Shown here piece after piece: positions 25,344 through 33,670 of a stretch of DNA of 64,000 bases. Under the pieces are notes generated by a model. It saw only the letters and a list, made by a program, of their open reading frames with translations, searched no databases and was not told the origin of the DNA. This DNA comes from Arenimonas fontis (lineage in GTDB: Bacteria > Pseudomonadota > Gammaproteobacteria > Xanthomonadales > Xanthomonadaceae). The stretch is taken from contig NZ_VUOD01000004.1 in assembly GCF_008386465.1 (NCBI RefSeq), forward strand, positions 248,001-312,000, read 5' to 3'. A program made the position numbers and the translations under genes. Positions within the stretch are counted from its first letter, which is position 1; the number at the start of each line of letters is the position of its first letter.

Positions 25344-25726
25344 TGCAGGCTGCCTACATCGCCTTCGAAATCGCCCTGGTGCTGCTGTTGCTGGGCGCCG
25401 CCTTCTTCATCTTCGTCGGTGCCTTCGGCCTGGTGCGGCTATCGGAGTTCTTCAAGCGCCTGCACGCGCCGACCAAGGCCAGCACCCTGGGCGTGGGCTG
25501 CGTGCTGCTGGCCTCGGTCGGCTACCACGCCCTCATCGGCAGCGACCCGCAGCCGCGCGAGCTGCTGATCACCGCCTTCCTGTTCATCACCGCGCCGATC
25601 AGCGCCCACCTGATGGCCAAGGCCGCCCTTGCGCTGCACATGGACGAGCTGCCGCAGTTGCCGGGCAGCCCGCAGGACACCCACGTGCCACCGCGTCCGG
25701 ACGGCGAACGGCTCGAAGACGTCTGA
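25340..25726 (+). CDS. mrpG: Mrp antiporter subunit G
   Basis: 128-aa last subunit. Three membrane helices are visible, with the family motif GLVRLSEFFKRLHAPTKASTLGVGC at about residues 30-54, followed by FITAPISAHLMAKAAL. The polar C-terminal tail (MDELPQLPGSPQDTHVPPRPDGERLEDV) is longer than the minimal family. It ends the operon. Confidence 0.95.
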   Translation: MMQAAYIAFEIALVLLLLGAAFFIFVGAFGLVRLSEFFKRLHAPTKASTLGVGCVLLASVGYHALIGSDPQPRELLITAFLFITAPISAHLMAKAALALHMDELPQLPGSPQDTHVPPRPDGERLEDV

Positions 25727-25781
25727 GCCACCACGCCGGCGCAGGTCCGGCGCGGCGCCGACACCCCCAGGCCGGAAAAAC

Positions 25782-25809
25782 CACGCCCCGGTGTCGCCAC
25801 CGGGGCGTG
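25782..25809 (-). terminator. Intrinsic terminator of the DUF2061 gene
   Basis: Perfect 12-bp stem CACGCCCCGGTG / CACCGGGGCGTG with a 4-nt loop. Read on the minus strand it is followed by GTTTTT, a proper U-run, so it ends minus-strand transcription from the DUF2061 gene. It can also block read-through from mrpG. Confidence 0.85.
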
Positions 25810-25873
25810 TCGATCCCGCCGCCACGCTCCAGCCCCGGATACGAGTGCCGGCGGAATACGAACCGTGGGCGGC

Positions 25874-26089
25874 TCAGAGACGCAAGGGCGCGGACGCCGC
25901 CGCCGGATGAAGGGCGCGGCGCGCCTCGATCCGCTTCCACACCTTCTCGTGCAGGTGGTAGGCCAGGGTGTTGCAGGCCGGTTCCACCAGGGCCAGGGCG
26001 CCGCCGACCACGGCGCTGCCGGTCAGTGCATAGCCGACGCCGAAGGCGACGGTGAAATGCACGGCGGCGAAACTTGCGGTCTTGGCCAT
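25874..26089 (-). CDS. DUF2061 small membrane protein
   Basis: 71 aa. MAKTASFAAVHFTVAFGVGYALTGSAVVGGALALVEPACN fits the DUF2061 family: two short membrane segments with the conserved sequence VEPxxNTLAYHLHEKVW. Function unknown. ATG at 26089 is chosen because the family starts here; it is preceded by GTTGCCGGAGCGCCGAC. Monocistronic, ending at the terminator at 25782-25809. Confidence 0.88.
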   Translation of the reverse strand: MAKTASFAAVHFTVAFGVGYALTGSAVVGGALALVEPACNTLAYHLHEKVWKRIEARRALHPAAASAPLRL

Positions 26090-26249
26090 GTCGGCGCTCC
26101 GGCAACCTGTCCGGGCACCAGTGTCCTGCCTCTGCCTCGATTCGTCCAATCGAAGGTTCTGTTCGCTTTGATAGTTGCTATCGATCGCCCCTGCGCCGAG
26201 AGGGCCGGACGGCGACCCGGCCACCCTCCCCGTCGGCGGCGTACCCGCC

Positions 26250-28040
26250 CTACTTGCGTTTGGGCAGGTAGAGGTCGGTGATGCTGCCTTCCTGGATCTC
26301 GGCGGCCATGGCAACCGATTCGCCCAGGGTCGGATGCGGATGGATGGTGTGGCCGATGTCGGCCGCCTCGCAGCCCATCTCGATGGCCAAGGCCGCTTCG
26401 GCGATCAGGTCACCGGCGCGCGGGCCGACGATGCCGGCACCGATCACCCGGTCGGTGGCCTCGTCGAAGATCAGCTTGGTGAAGCCTTCGGTGCGGCCCA
26501 GGCCGACGGCGCGGCCGGAGGCGGCCCACGGGAACTTCGCCACGCCCACCTTCAGGCCCTTGGCTTTCGCCTCGGTTTCGGTGACGCCAACCCAGGCCAC
26601 CTCGGGGTCGGTATAGGCCACCGAGGGTATCACCCGCGCCACCCACTCCTTCCTGTGGCCGGCGGCGACCTCGGCCGCCAGCTTGCCCTCGTGCGTCGCC
26701 TTGTGCGCCAGCATCGGCTGCCCGACCAGATCGCCGATGGCGAAGATGTGCGGCGCCTTGGTACGCATTTGCCGGTCCACCGGCACGAAACCACGCTCGC
26801 TGACGGCGACGCCAGCCTTGTCCAGGCCGAGCCTGCCGCCGTTCGGCGCCCGGCCCACCGCCACCAGCACGCGGTCGTAGCGGCCGCGCTCCGGCGCCTT
26901 CTCGCCCTCGAAGCTGGCGTGCAGACCGTCCTTCTTCGCCTCCACCCTGGAAACCTTGCAGCCCAGGTGCACGGAAACACCACGCTTGCGCAGCAGCTCG
27001 GCCAGCGGCCTGACCAGGTCCTTGTCGGCGCCCGGCATCAGCTGGTCCATGAATTCGACAACCGTCACCTCGCTGCCGAGGGCGCTGTACACGCAGGCCA
27101 TCTCCAGGCCGATGATGCCGCCACCGACCACCAGCAACTGCCTGGGGATCTCGGCCAGCATCAGGGCGTCGGTGGAATCCATCACCCGCGGGTCGTCCCA
27201 GGGGAAGCCGGGCAGCTTCACCGGCTGCGAGCCGGCGGCGACGATGCACTGTTCGAAGCGCAGCAGTTTCGTGCCCTCGGCGGTCTCGACCTCGAGCTCG
27301 TGCGGCGACACGAAGCGGCCGGTACCGGTGACGGTGCGCACCTGGCGCTGCTTCGCCATCCCGGCCAGGCCCTTGTTCATCTGCGCGACGACTTTTTCCT
27401 TGTGCGCGCGCAGCTTGTCCAGGTCGATCTTCGGCTTGCCGAATTCGATGCCGTAATCGGCGGCGTGACGCGCCTCCTGCAGCACCTCGGCGGCGTGCAG
27501 CAGGGCCTTGGAAGGAATGCAGCCGACGTTGAGGCAGACGCCGCCCAGGGCTTCGTAACGCTCCACCAGCACCGTGTCGAGGCCGAGGTCGGCAGCGCGG
27601 AAGGCGGCGGTGTAGCCGCCGGGGCCGGCGCCCAGCACCAGCATCCGGCATTCGATGTCGGCCTTGCGGCCGGAACCGGCCGCGGCAGCGGGCGCCGGGC
27701 TTTGGCTGGCTCCCTCTCCCCTCGCGGGAGAGGGCCGGGGGGAAGGGGCAGCGGCGGCCTGGGCCGCCTTCGGTGCTTCCGCCACCGGCGCCTCGGCGAC
27801 TGCCTCGGCTTCGACGATGGCGATCAGGTCGCCGGCGGAGACCGCGTCGCCCACCTTCACCTTCAACTCCAGCACCTTGCCGGCGGCGCTGGCGGGCACT
27901 TCCATCGTGGCCTTGTCGGACTCCAGCGTGAGCAGGCCCTGGTCCTTCTTCACGACGTCGCCGGGCTGCACCAGCAGCTCGATCACCGGCACGTCCCTGT
28001 TGTCGCCCAGGTCGGGCACGCGAAGTTCGATCCTGGCCAT
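26250..28040 (-). CDS. lpdA: Dihydrolipoyl dehydrogenase (E3) with N-terminal lipoyl domain
   Basis: 596-aa flavoprotein that reoxidises dihydrolipoamide of the pyruvate dehydrogenase complex with NAD+. Residues 1-80 form a lipoyl domain with the modified Lys in LESDKATMEVP. An Ala/Pro-rich linker (about 82-122) follows, then the FAD domain (MLVLGAGPGGYTAAFRAADLG). The redox disulfide lies in GGVCLNVGCIPSKALLHAAE, a second nucleotide-binding site in LLVVGGGIIGLEMACVYSALG, and the C-terminal His-Glu in HTIHPHPTLGESVAMAAE. The extra lipoyl domain is known in some proteobacterial E3 enzymes (Neisseria, Xanthomonas type). The linker contains a palindromic repeat read in frame. Last gene of the E2-nitrilase-E3 operon. 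Confidence 0.96.
   Translation of the reverse strand: MARIELRVPDLGDNRDVPVIELLVQPGDVVKKDQGLLTLESDKATMEVPASAAGKVLELKVKVGDAVSAGDLIAIVEAEAVAEAPVAEAPKAAQAAAAPSPRPSPARGEGASQSPAPAAAAGSGRKADIECRMLVLGAGPGGYTAAFRAADLGLDTVLVERYEALGGVCLNVGCIPSKALLHAAEVLQEARHAADYGIEFGKPKIDLDKLRAHKEKVVAQMNKGLAGMAKQRQVRTVTGTGRFVSPHELEVETAEGTKLLRFEQCIVAAGSQPVKLPGFPWDDPRVMDSTDALMLAEIPRQLLVVGGGIIGLEMACVYSALGSEVTVVEFMDQLMPGADKDLVRPLAELLRKRGVSVHLGCKVSRVEAKKDGLHASFEGEKAPERGRYDRVLVAVGRAPNGGRLGLDKAGVAVSERGFVPVDRQMRTKAPHIFAIGDLVGQPMLAHKATHEGKLAAEVAAGHRKEWVARVIPSVAYTDPEVAWVGVTETEAKAKGLKVGVAKFPWAASGRAVGLGRTEGFTKLIFDEATDRVIGAGIVGPRAGDLIAEAALAIEMGCEAADIGHTIHPHPTLGESVAMAAEIQEGSITDLYLPKRK
27712..27734. repeat. REP-like palindrome inside the lpd linker
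   Basis: CCCTCTCCC-CTCGC-GGGAGAGGG, a perfect 9-bp stem followed by GCCGGGGGGAAGG. It encodes PSPRPSPARGEGA in the interdomain linker of E3. The same words are common as dispersed intergenic palindromes in high-GC proteobacteria (known from general experience, not checked here). Confidence 0.7.
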
Positions 28041-28052
28041 GGCCTCCTCCCG

Positions 28053-28961
28053 TCAACGGCCGCGGCGCCACTGCGCGTACAGCGCCGGACGCCGGTCCTG
28101 TAGGTTCCTCACCGTGCCGGACCGGCGCGCCTGCAGCAGCGCCTCCAGGTCCAGGTCGGCGAACACGATCTGCTCCGCCTGCGGGCTGGCCTCGGCGGCG
28201 ATGCCCTCGGGCGGGAACGGAAAATCGCAGGGCGTGTACACACCCGATTGCGCATACTGGATGTCGAAATTGGCGACGTTCGGGCAATGGCCGACGTTGC
28301 CGGCCGCCACCACGTGGACCTGGTTCTCCACCGCCCGCGCCTGGCAGCTGTAGCGCACCCGCAGGTGGCCGCTGCGAAGGTCGGTGCAGTAGGGCACGAA
28401 CAGCAGCAGCGCGCCCTGGTCGGCCAGGTGCCGGCCCAGTTCGGGAAACTCGCTGTCGTAGCAGACCATGATGCCGATCGGGCCGGCATCGGTCGGGATC
28501 ACGTCGGCCTCCTCGCCGCCCTGCACTTTCCAGCTGTCCTGCTCGCTGGGGGTGATGTGCAGCTTGTCGCGCCGATGCAGGCGGCCGTCGCGGGTGGCGA
28601 CGAAGCAGATGTTGCGCGGCCCCTCGCCGGTGTGGGTCGGGTGGGTGCCGCCGACGATGTGGACGCCGTACTGCCCGGCCAGGCGGCCCAGCAGTTCGGT
28701 GAAAGCGGGGGTGTATCCGCTCAGCCGCTCCAGCGCCTCGGCCGGGGCGAGCATGCGCGGTTCGGCGCTGAGCAGCTGCAGGCTGAACAGCTCCGGGAAG
28801 CAGACGAAGTCGCTGCCGTAATCGGCGGCCACCCGCACGAACTCCTCCACCTTGCCGGCGAATTCATCGAAGCCGGCTATCCGGTGCTGGCCGTACTGCA
28901 CGGCCGCCACCCGCACCCGCGCGGGCACCTGGCCGGGAACTGCGGGCAAGGCCTCGGCCAT
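28053..28961 (-). CDS. Carbon-nitrogen hydrolase (nitrilase superfamily)
   Basis: 302-aa amidohydrolase-type enzyme with the Glu-Lys-Cys triad: Glu in CFPELFSLQLL, Lys in HRRDKLHITPSEQ and Cys in IMVCYDSEFPELGR. Residues 15-260 cover the CN-hydrolase domain, with AVQYGQHRIAGFDEF near the start. The family hydrolyses amides or nitriles; the substrate is not predictable, although the Nit2/omega-amidase branch is possible. Its ATG overlaps the E2 stop (TGATG), and E3 starts 12 bp after its stop, so it belongs to the pyruvate dehydrogenase operon. The longer upstream frame is antisense or overlapping E2 and is not used. Confidence 0.9.
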   Translation of the reverse strand: MAEALPAVPGQVPARVRVAAVQYGQHRIAGFDEFAGKVEEFVRVAADYGSDFVCFPELFSLQLLSAEPRMLAPAEALERLSGYTPAFTELLGRLAGQYGVHIVGGTHPTHTGEGPRNICFVATRDGRLHRRDKLHITPSEQDSWKVQGGEEADVIPTDAGPIGIMVCYDSEFPELGRHLADQGALLLFVPYCTDLRSGHLRVRYSCQARAVENQVHVVAAGNVGHCPNVANFDIQYAQSGVYTPCDFPFPPEGIAAEASPQAEQIVFADLDLEALLQARRSGTVRNLQDRRPALYAQWRRGR

Positions 28962-30349
28962 CAGAGCAGCAGCCGGCGCAGGTCGGCCAGCACCTGGGCC
29001 AGGTAGCTGGTGAAGCGGGCCGCGGCCGCGCCGTCGATGACCCGGTGGTCGTAACTCAGGCTGAGCGGCAGCATCAGCCGCGGCGCGAACTCCTTGCCGT
29101 TCCACACCGGCTTCATGGCGCTGCGCGAGACGCCGAGAATGGCCACCTCCGGCGCATTGATGATCGGCGTGAAGGCGGTGCCGCCGATGCCGCCGAGCGA
29201 ACTGATGGAGAAACAACCGCCTTGCATGTCGGCGGCGCCGAGCTTCTTCTCGCGGGCGCGGGCGCTGACCTCGGCCAGCTCGCGGGCCAGTTCCAGCAGG
29301 CCCTTGCGGTCGGCATCGCGGATCACCGGCACGACCAGGCCATCTGGCGTGTCCACGGCGATGCCGATGTGGAAGTAGTTCTTCAGTACCAGCTCATCGC
29401 CCTCGAGCGAGGCATTGAAGGCGGGGAACTTCTTCAGCGCCGCCACCACCGCCTTGATCAGGAAGACCAGCGGCGTCACCTTGACGTCCTTGTTCTCCTC
29501 GCCCAGGCGCTTGCGGAAGGCCTCCATCTCGGTGATGTCGGCCTCGTCGTGCTGGGTGACGTGCGGGATCATGGCCCAGTTGCGCGCCAGATTGGCGCCG
29601 CTGAGCTTCTGGATGCGCGACAGCGGCTTGCGCTCGACGGGACCGAACTTGCCGAAGTCCACCTTCGGCCACGGGATCAGGTTCAGCCCTCCACCACCGC
29701 CGGCCACCGCGGTACCACCGCTCATCACCGACTTCACGAAGGCCTGCACGTCCTCGCGGGTGATGCGGCCGCCGCGGGCGCTGCCGCTGACCTGGCCGAG
29801 GTCCACGCCCAGTTCGCGGGCGAACAGGCGCACCGCCGGGCTGGCGTAGGGCACCTTGTCCGGCATCACGCCCTCGGCATCGAAGGCGACCGGCGGGCTG
29901 CGCGGCGGGGCGGCCTCCCCCGGCCGGGGCGAGGCCGGCGCGGCGACGTTCCCCCGCCCGGACACGCCGGCGCTCGATCCGCTGCGGCCCGACGCGGCGT
30001 CGCCCCGAGGGGGCGTGGAGGCGCGATCGGCCGCCTCCGCGACCGGCCCAGGCCCGGCCGCCGGCTCGCCGCCTTGCCGACCGCCCGCCTCGCCCTCGCC
30101 GGCGGGGGCCACCGGCTCGATCAGGGCCACGACCGCGCCCGTGCTCAGTTCGTCACCGACCTTGACCTTGAGCTCGCGCACCACGCCGTCGAAGGGGGCG
30201 GGCACTTCCATCGTGGCCTTGTCGGATTCCAGGGTCACCAGGCCCTGGTCCTTCTTCACGGTGTCGCCGGGCTGCACCAGCAGTTCGATCACCGGCACGT
30301 CCTTGTGGTCGCCGATATCCGGCACCCGTGCTTCCTTCAGCTCGGCCAT
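28961..30349 (-). CDS. aceF: Pyruvate dehydrogenase E2, dihydrolipoamide acetyltransferase
   Basis: 462-aa acyltransferase core. Residues 1-78 are a lipoyl domain (LESDKATMEVP), and a Gly/Ala/Pro-rich linker covers about 80-145. The E1/E3-binding domain (YASPAVRLFARELGVDLGQV) lies near 155-190, and the C-terminal catalytic domain ends with YDHRVIDGAAAARF, containing the active His and Asp. Only one lipoyl domain is present. Start: ATG 30349, where the lipoyl fold begins. E1 (aceE) is not in the window; the operon runs E2, nitrilase, E3. Confidence 0.95.
   Translation of the reverse strand: MAELKEARVPDIGDHKDVPVIELLVQPGDTVKKDQGLVTLESDKATMEVPAPFDGVVRELKVKVGDELSTGAVVALIEPVAPAGEGEAGGRQGGEPAAGPGPVAEAADRASTPPRGDAASGRSGSSAGVSGRGNVAAPASPRPGEAAPPRSPPVAFDAEGVMPDKVPYASPAVRLFARELGVDLGQVSGSARGGRITREDVQAFVKSVMSGGTAVAGGGGGLNLIPWPKVDFGKFGPVERKPLSRIQKLSGANLARNWAMIPHVTQHDEADITEMEAFRKRLGEENKDVKVTPLVFLIKAVVAALKKFPAFNASLEGDELVLKNYFHIGIAVDTPDGLVVPVIRDADRKGLLELARELAEVSARAREKKLGAADMQGGCFSISSLGGIGGTAFTPIINAPEVAILGVSRSAMKPVWNGKEFAPRLMLPLSLSYDHRVIDGAAAARFTSYLAQVLADLRRLLL
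30001..30015. repeat. GC-rich palindrome in the aceF linker
   Basis: CGCCCC-GAG-GGGGCG lies in an unusual linker segment coding for ASTPPRGDAASGRSG. It is short but sits in a low-complexity insertion comparable to the lpd linker. Confidence 0.4.
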
Positions 30350-30860
30350 GGGTCCACCCGCGCGTGTTTCCAAAGACGACCATTGTCGCCGTCCCGGTCC
30401 GCCGGGCCAAGGGCGCCGACACCACGTCGGGGCCTCGCCCCCGCAAACGCGGACGCGCCGGTCCGGCAGATGGCATGCGGGCGCCGCAAGCCTGCGCAAC
30501 GCGAAACGGGCGGGCAAAAAAGAAACCTCCCGTGGGGAGACGGGAGGCATCGGGGACGCAAACACCGTGGGCACGCGTGCTGGACGCACCCGGGTGGGGC
30601 CGGAAAGCCCGAGCGCAAAAGGACGGACCGGCGACTCCCGGCGCCGGCTCCGGTCGGCTTCACGGGCCGAGCTTCCCGCCCACGTCCCAGCCTTGACCCG
30701 TGCCGGAAGGCCCGGGTTCCGGCGGTCGGTTCACTGGAGTTCAGGCTTGGCCGCTTCACCCGCCCTCGACGCCAGGCTCACCGCCGCTTGACCTGCCGAA
30801 GGGCAGGCTCTGTCCACCCGGCCCCGGCCGATCCCCCCGAAACCGCACGGAGACACGAGC
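30350..30860. other. 511-bp region between aceF and ompW-like gene
   Basis: Divergent intergenic region. It contains a clear terminator-like hairpin on the minus strand (30516-30547), several imperfect GC palindromes (around 30600-30740), and CGGAGACACGAGC just before the plus-strand gene. I see no convincing protein gene; the frames through it are Arg/Pro/Gly-rich with no family features. Confidence 0.5.
30516..30547 (-). terminator. Orphan intrinsic terminator / possible attenuator upstream of aceF
   Basis: On the minus strand CCTCCCGT-CTCCCC-ACGGGAGG forms an 8-bp stem followed directly by TTTCTTTTTTG. No minus-strand gene ends upstream of it; the next downstream gene is aceF (start 30349). 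It may therefore be a transcription attenuator for the aceF operon or the 3' end of an unannotated small RNA starting within 30550-30860. Confidence 0.75.
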
Positions 30861-31472
30861 ATGCGCCGCACCCCCCTGAGCCTGCTGGCCCTCGCCAGCG
30901 CCCTGGCCATCGCCCCCGCCTCGGCCCAGGACTTCAGCGCCACCATCGGCTATCAGAACGTCAACCCCAAGTCGGGCAACGGTACCCTTGCCGGCGCCGA
31001 GGCCGACGTCAACGACGACTGGAGCCTGACCGGAAGCGTCGCCTGGCACTTTGCCGACAACTGGTCGGCGGAACTCTGGAGCGGCCTGGCCAGGTTCGAA
31101 CACGAAGTCAGCCTGGCCGGCCTGGGCACCGTGGCCGGCGTCGAACACCGTCCGACCACACTGGGCATCAACTACCACTTCATGAGCGAGGGACGGTTCC
31201 GCCCCTTCGTCGGCCTGGGTTACGGCTGGGTGAGCCTGTCGGGCGAGCGCACGCTGGGCCCGCTGGCCGGCCTCGGCATCCGCGCCGACGATGCCAACGG
31301 CATCAGTTTCAACGCCGGCGCGGACGTCTACTTCACCGAGAACTTCTTCCTGCGCCTGGACGTGCGCAAGCTGGATTTCGACACCGACGTCAGCATCGAA
31401 ACGCTGGGCAACGTCGGCACCGCCGAGGTGGACCCGCTGGTCTACGGCCTGAGCGCCGGCATCCGCTTCTGA
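30861..31472 (+). CDS. OmpW-family outer-membrane protein
   Basis: 203-aa eight-stranded barrel: signal peptide MRRTPLSLLALASALAIAPASA, then alternating strands. The OmpW-type motifs are RPTTLGINYHFMSEGRFRPFVGLGYGW (about residues 97-123) and FFLRLDVRKLDFDTD. The C-terminal ending is YGLSAGIRF, with Phe as the last residue, required for BAM insertion. OmpW barrels pass small hydrophobic compounds. CGGAGACACGAGC gives a ribosome binding site. Confidence 0.92.
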   Translation: MRRTPLSLLALASALAIAPASAQDFSATIGYQNVNPKSGNGTLAGAEADVNDDWSLTGSVAWHFADNWSAELWSGLARFEHEVSLAGLGTVAGVEHRPTTLGINYHFMSEGRFRPFVGLGYGWVSLSGERTLGPLAGLGIRADDANGISFNAGADVYFTENFFLRLDVRKLDFDTDVSIETLGNVGTAEVDPLVYGLSAGIRF

Positions 31473-31477
31473 GTGTC

Positions 31478-31511
31478 GTGGCCGGGGTCGCAGCGGGGCG
31501 ACCCCGGCCAC
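31478..31511. terminator. Bidirectional terminator between convergent ompW-like and EF-hand genes
   Basis: Perfect 14-bp stem GTGGCCGGGGTCGC / GCGACCCCGGCCAC with 6-nt loop AGCGGG, exactly between the two convergent stops. Confidence 0.8.
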
Positions 31512-31519
31512 CGGAGGCC

Positions 31520-32017
31520 TCAGCCCTCATCACCGGTGCCGCGCCGCTCGTGTCCGGCCTTGCGCCAGGCACGTACTTCGCCGCGGCTGAGCTTGCCGTC
31601 GCGGTCGCTGTCGATGGCGGCGAAGTCCTCGGCCAGGCGCGGCATCTTGTCGCCGAGTTCGGCCCGGCTGATCAGGCCATCGCCGTCGTCGTCCATGCCC
31701 CGCCACAGTCCGGCGGAATAGGCCATGCGGCGGTGGCCGTGGCGCAGGCCGCGATGCGCCCGGCGCATCTCGTCCGGTGTCAGTTCGCCGTCGCCGTCGC
31801 CGTCCATGCGGTCGAACCGGGCCACGAACCGATCGCCGAACGCGGCCTGGGCTTCGACCTTGTCCAGGCGGCCGTCGCCGTCCTTGTCGGCCTCGGCGAA
31901 GCGGGCCTCGGCCTGGGCTCGCCACTCGGCGCGGCGGGCCTCGCCTCCGGTCTCGTCCCGGGCCAGGGCAAGGCCGCCGGCCAGGGCCAGGGCGGTGAAG
32001 ATCAGGGTGCGCTTCAT
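31520..32017 (-). CDS. Periplasmic EF-hand calcium-binding protein
   Basis: 165 aa with signal peptide MKRTLIFTALALAGGLALA. Four canonical EF-hand loops follow: DKDGDGRLDKVE, DGDGDGELTPDE, DDDGDGLISRAE and DSDRDGKLSRGE, each with Asp/Glu at calcium positions 1, 3, 5 and 12. This suggests exported calcium binding (calerythrin/EfhP-like), possibly signalling or surface. ATG at 32017 is preceded by GAGGAGAACCCG. Monocistronic. Partner unknown. Confidence 0.92.
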   Translation of the reverse strand: MKRTLIFTALALAGGLALARDETGGEARRAEWRAQAEARFAEADKDGDGRLDKVEAQAAFGDRFVARFDRMDGDGDGELTPDEMRRAHRGLRHGHRRMAYSAGLWRGMDDDGDGLISRAELGDKMPRLAEDFAAIDSDRDGKLSRGEVRAWRKAGHERRGTGDEG

Positions 32018-32189
32018 CGGGTTCTCCTCGTCTGGCGGACCATTCCGCGTTTGCACGGGTCTTCAACGCCGCGCTCCCCGCCCCGTTGACCTGCGCCCCG
32101 GACCCGGCCGGCCGCCGTTCAGCCGGACTTGCCCGCCGGCAGAGGCTCCGGCATCGTCCCGCCCAGCCCCCTGGCTCCGGAGACTCCCG

Positions 32190-33059
32190 ATGCATCGCTG
32201 GATCCCCGCCTTGTTGCTCTTGCTGCTGAGCGCCTGCCGGCAGGAGGAGGCTGCCCCCGGCGCCACCGCACCGACACCGGAACCGCCGCCATCCGCCTCC
32301 TCCGGGGTGCCGGCCCCACCCGTCGAGCCTGCCGCGCCGGGACCGGAGGAGGTACCGCGCGCCTTCCTCTGCCGCGGTAACGAGCCCTTCTGGGCACTGG
32401 ACGCCGGCGACGGCGACGGCCTGTTCAAGCAGCCCTACGGCGAGCTCGCCCTGGAGGGCGAGCTCCGTGCCCTGGCCGGCGGCGCCTGGCGCTACCGCGG
32501 CGCGCCGGTGGACGGCCCCGGGGAGATGGTCGAAGCACTGATCTCGCCCGGCCAATGCTTCGACACCATGGCCGACGGCCCGGCCTTGCCCTGGTCGGCC
32601 GTCGTGAGCTGGCCGGACGGCCAGGGCCAGGGCTGCTGCCGGGCCGAATACGGGCTGGACATGGCCAACGCACCCGCCCACGACCCGGCCGGCAAACCGC
32701 AGGACGACTGGAGCCGGCTGCTGCCAGAGCTGGGTCCGGCCTTGCGTCGGTGCGCCTTCGACGCCGGTGTCGCCACCGAGGCGGTCACCGTCGCCTGGCC
32801 GATGAACCGGGGCAAGGCCGGCGTCCGGCTGCGGGATTCGGGGCAGGACCGGTTCGACTGCGTGGTGGACACCGGCACCGGCGCCATCGACGCCATCCGC
32901 CTGGTGGCGGCCGACGACCGGCTCGCGGGCGAGGGCCGGCCGGAATGGCTGCCGGCCCGGGACGGCGCCCCCGTCCTGCACTGCGGGCGAGTGGAACGGG
33001 CGCTGGATCGGGAGGGCAAGCTGACCGGCTGGCTGTACTACCGCGAAGGCTGCGACTGA
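32190..33059 (+). CDS. Cys-rich lipoprotein with COG3650-like domains
   Basis: 289-aa protein with lipobox LLLLSACRQE (Cys about residue 16), so it is a lipoprotein. A Pro/Ala/Glu spacer (about 20-55) precedes a domain beginning FLCRGNEPFWALDAGD. The RGNEPFW motif is the mark of the COG3650 family of uncharacterised proteins, often fused to HslJ/META domains. Many cysteines (CRG, QCF, GCC, RRC, DCV, HCG, GCD) suggest disulfides in the periplasm. Function unknown. Confidence 0.8.
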   Translation: MHRWIPALLLLLLSACRQEEAAPGATAPTPEPPPSASSGVPAPPVEPAAPGPEEVPRAFLCRGNEPFWALDAGDGDGLFKQPYGELALEGELRALAGGAWRYRGAPVDGPGEMVEALISPGQCFDTMADGPALPWSAVVSWPDGQGQGCCRAEYGLDMANAPAHDPAGKPQDDWSRLLPELGPALRRCAFDAGVATEAVTVAWPMNRGKAGVRLRDSGQDRFDCVVDTGTGAIDAIRLVAADDRLAGEGRPEWLPARDGAPVLHCGRVERALDREGKLTGWLYYREGCD

Positions 33060-33226
33060 GTCCAGCCAGTCCCGGCCTGTCGGAACCGGAGCCAGGGAGG
33101 CCGCAGCGGGCGGCTTTGGCCGTTTCGACCTGCAAAGCGTCGTTTTCGCCACTCCCGGCGGATTCCGCCCTCGGCGAGCCTATCCCGCACCGGATCCCCC
33201 CCACCGGTGCCTTTGGGAGCCTCGTC

Positions 33227-33670
33227 ATGAAACACCGCCTTGCCCTGTGCTTGTTGCCGATCCTGTATGCCGGCCTGATCGCCCCGCCCGCGGCGGCCGC
33301 ACCGGTCGAACCGCCCGCCGACGACGCCGTGTTCGTCGAAGGCAGTCGCTATTCCGCCGTGCTGCACCCTCGGCGCGGCGCCTGGCGGCTGCTGGGTCCG
33401 AACGGCGAGGACCTGCAGTTGCGCGTCCGCGAATCCTGCCGGGCCGGGCTGGCCCCGCCACGCGGGCTGTGGCTGCTGACCCGGGACCGGGCCGGCCGGC
33501 CGCAGTTGCTCGCGCCCTCGTCCACCCCGCTGCCGCCCGGGCACCCCGGCGAAGTCCTGTTGGTGCCCTGCGATCAGACCTTGCCGGCGGATCGGCCCGC
33601 CCTGGCCGTGCCGACCGCCCTGGTCGAGTGGCTGGACCGTCACTCCGGAGCCATCTATGTCACGCGCTGA
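33227..33670 (+). CDS. Small exported protein, unknown function
   Basis: 147 aa with signal peptide MKHRLALCLLPILYAGLIAPPAAAA. The mature part is about 120 aa with two cysteines (RESCRAG and LVPCDQ), likely forming a disulfide. I recognise no family. It overlaps the next gene (GlxA-type regulator) by 14 bp, so the two are probably coupled. Its stop lies inside the regulator's fifth codon. Confidence 0.75.
   Translation: MKHRLALCLLPILYAGLIAPPAAAAPVEPPADDAVFVEGSRYSAVLHPRRGAWRLLGPNGEDLQLRVRESCRAGLAPPRGLWLLTRDRAGRPQLLAPSSTPLPPGHPGEVLLVPCDQTLPADRPALAVPTALVEWLDRHSGAIYVTR

Noticed and set aside
30337-30759. 140-aa minus-strand frame upstream of aceF as a gene
   Set aside because: It crosses the terminator hairpin and overlaps the start of aceF out of frame; Arg/Gly/Pro-rich with no motif.
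29045-32089. 1014-aa plus-strand frame across aceF and ompW-like genes
   Set aside because: It runs antisense to E2 and out of frame with OmpW; no domain features.
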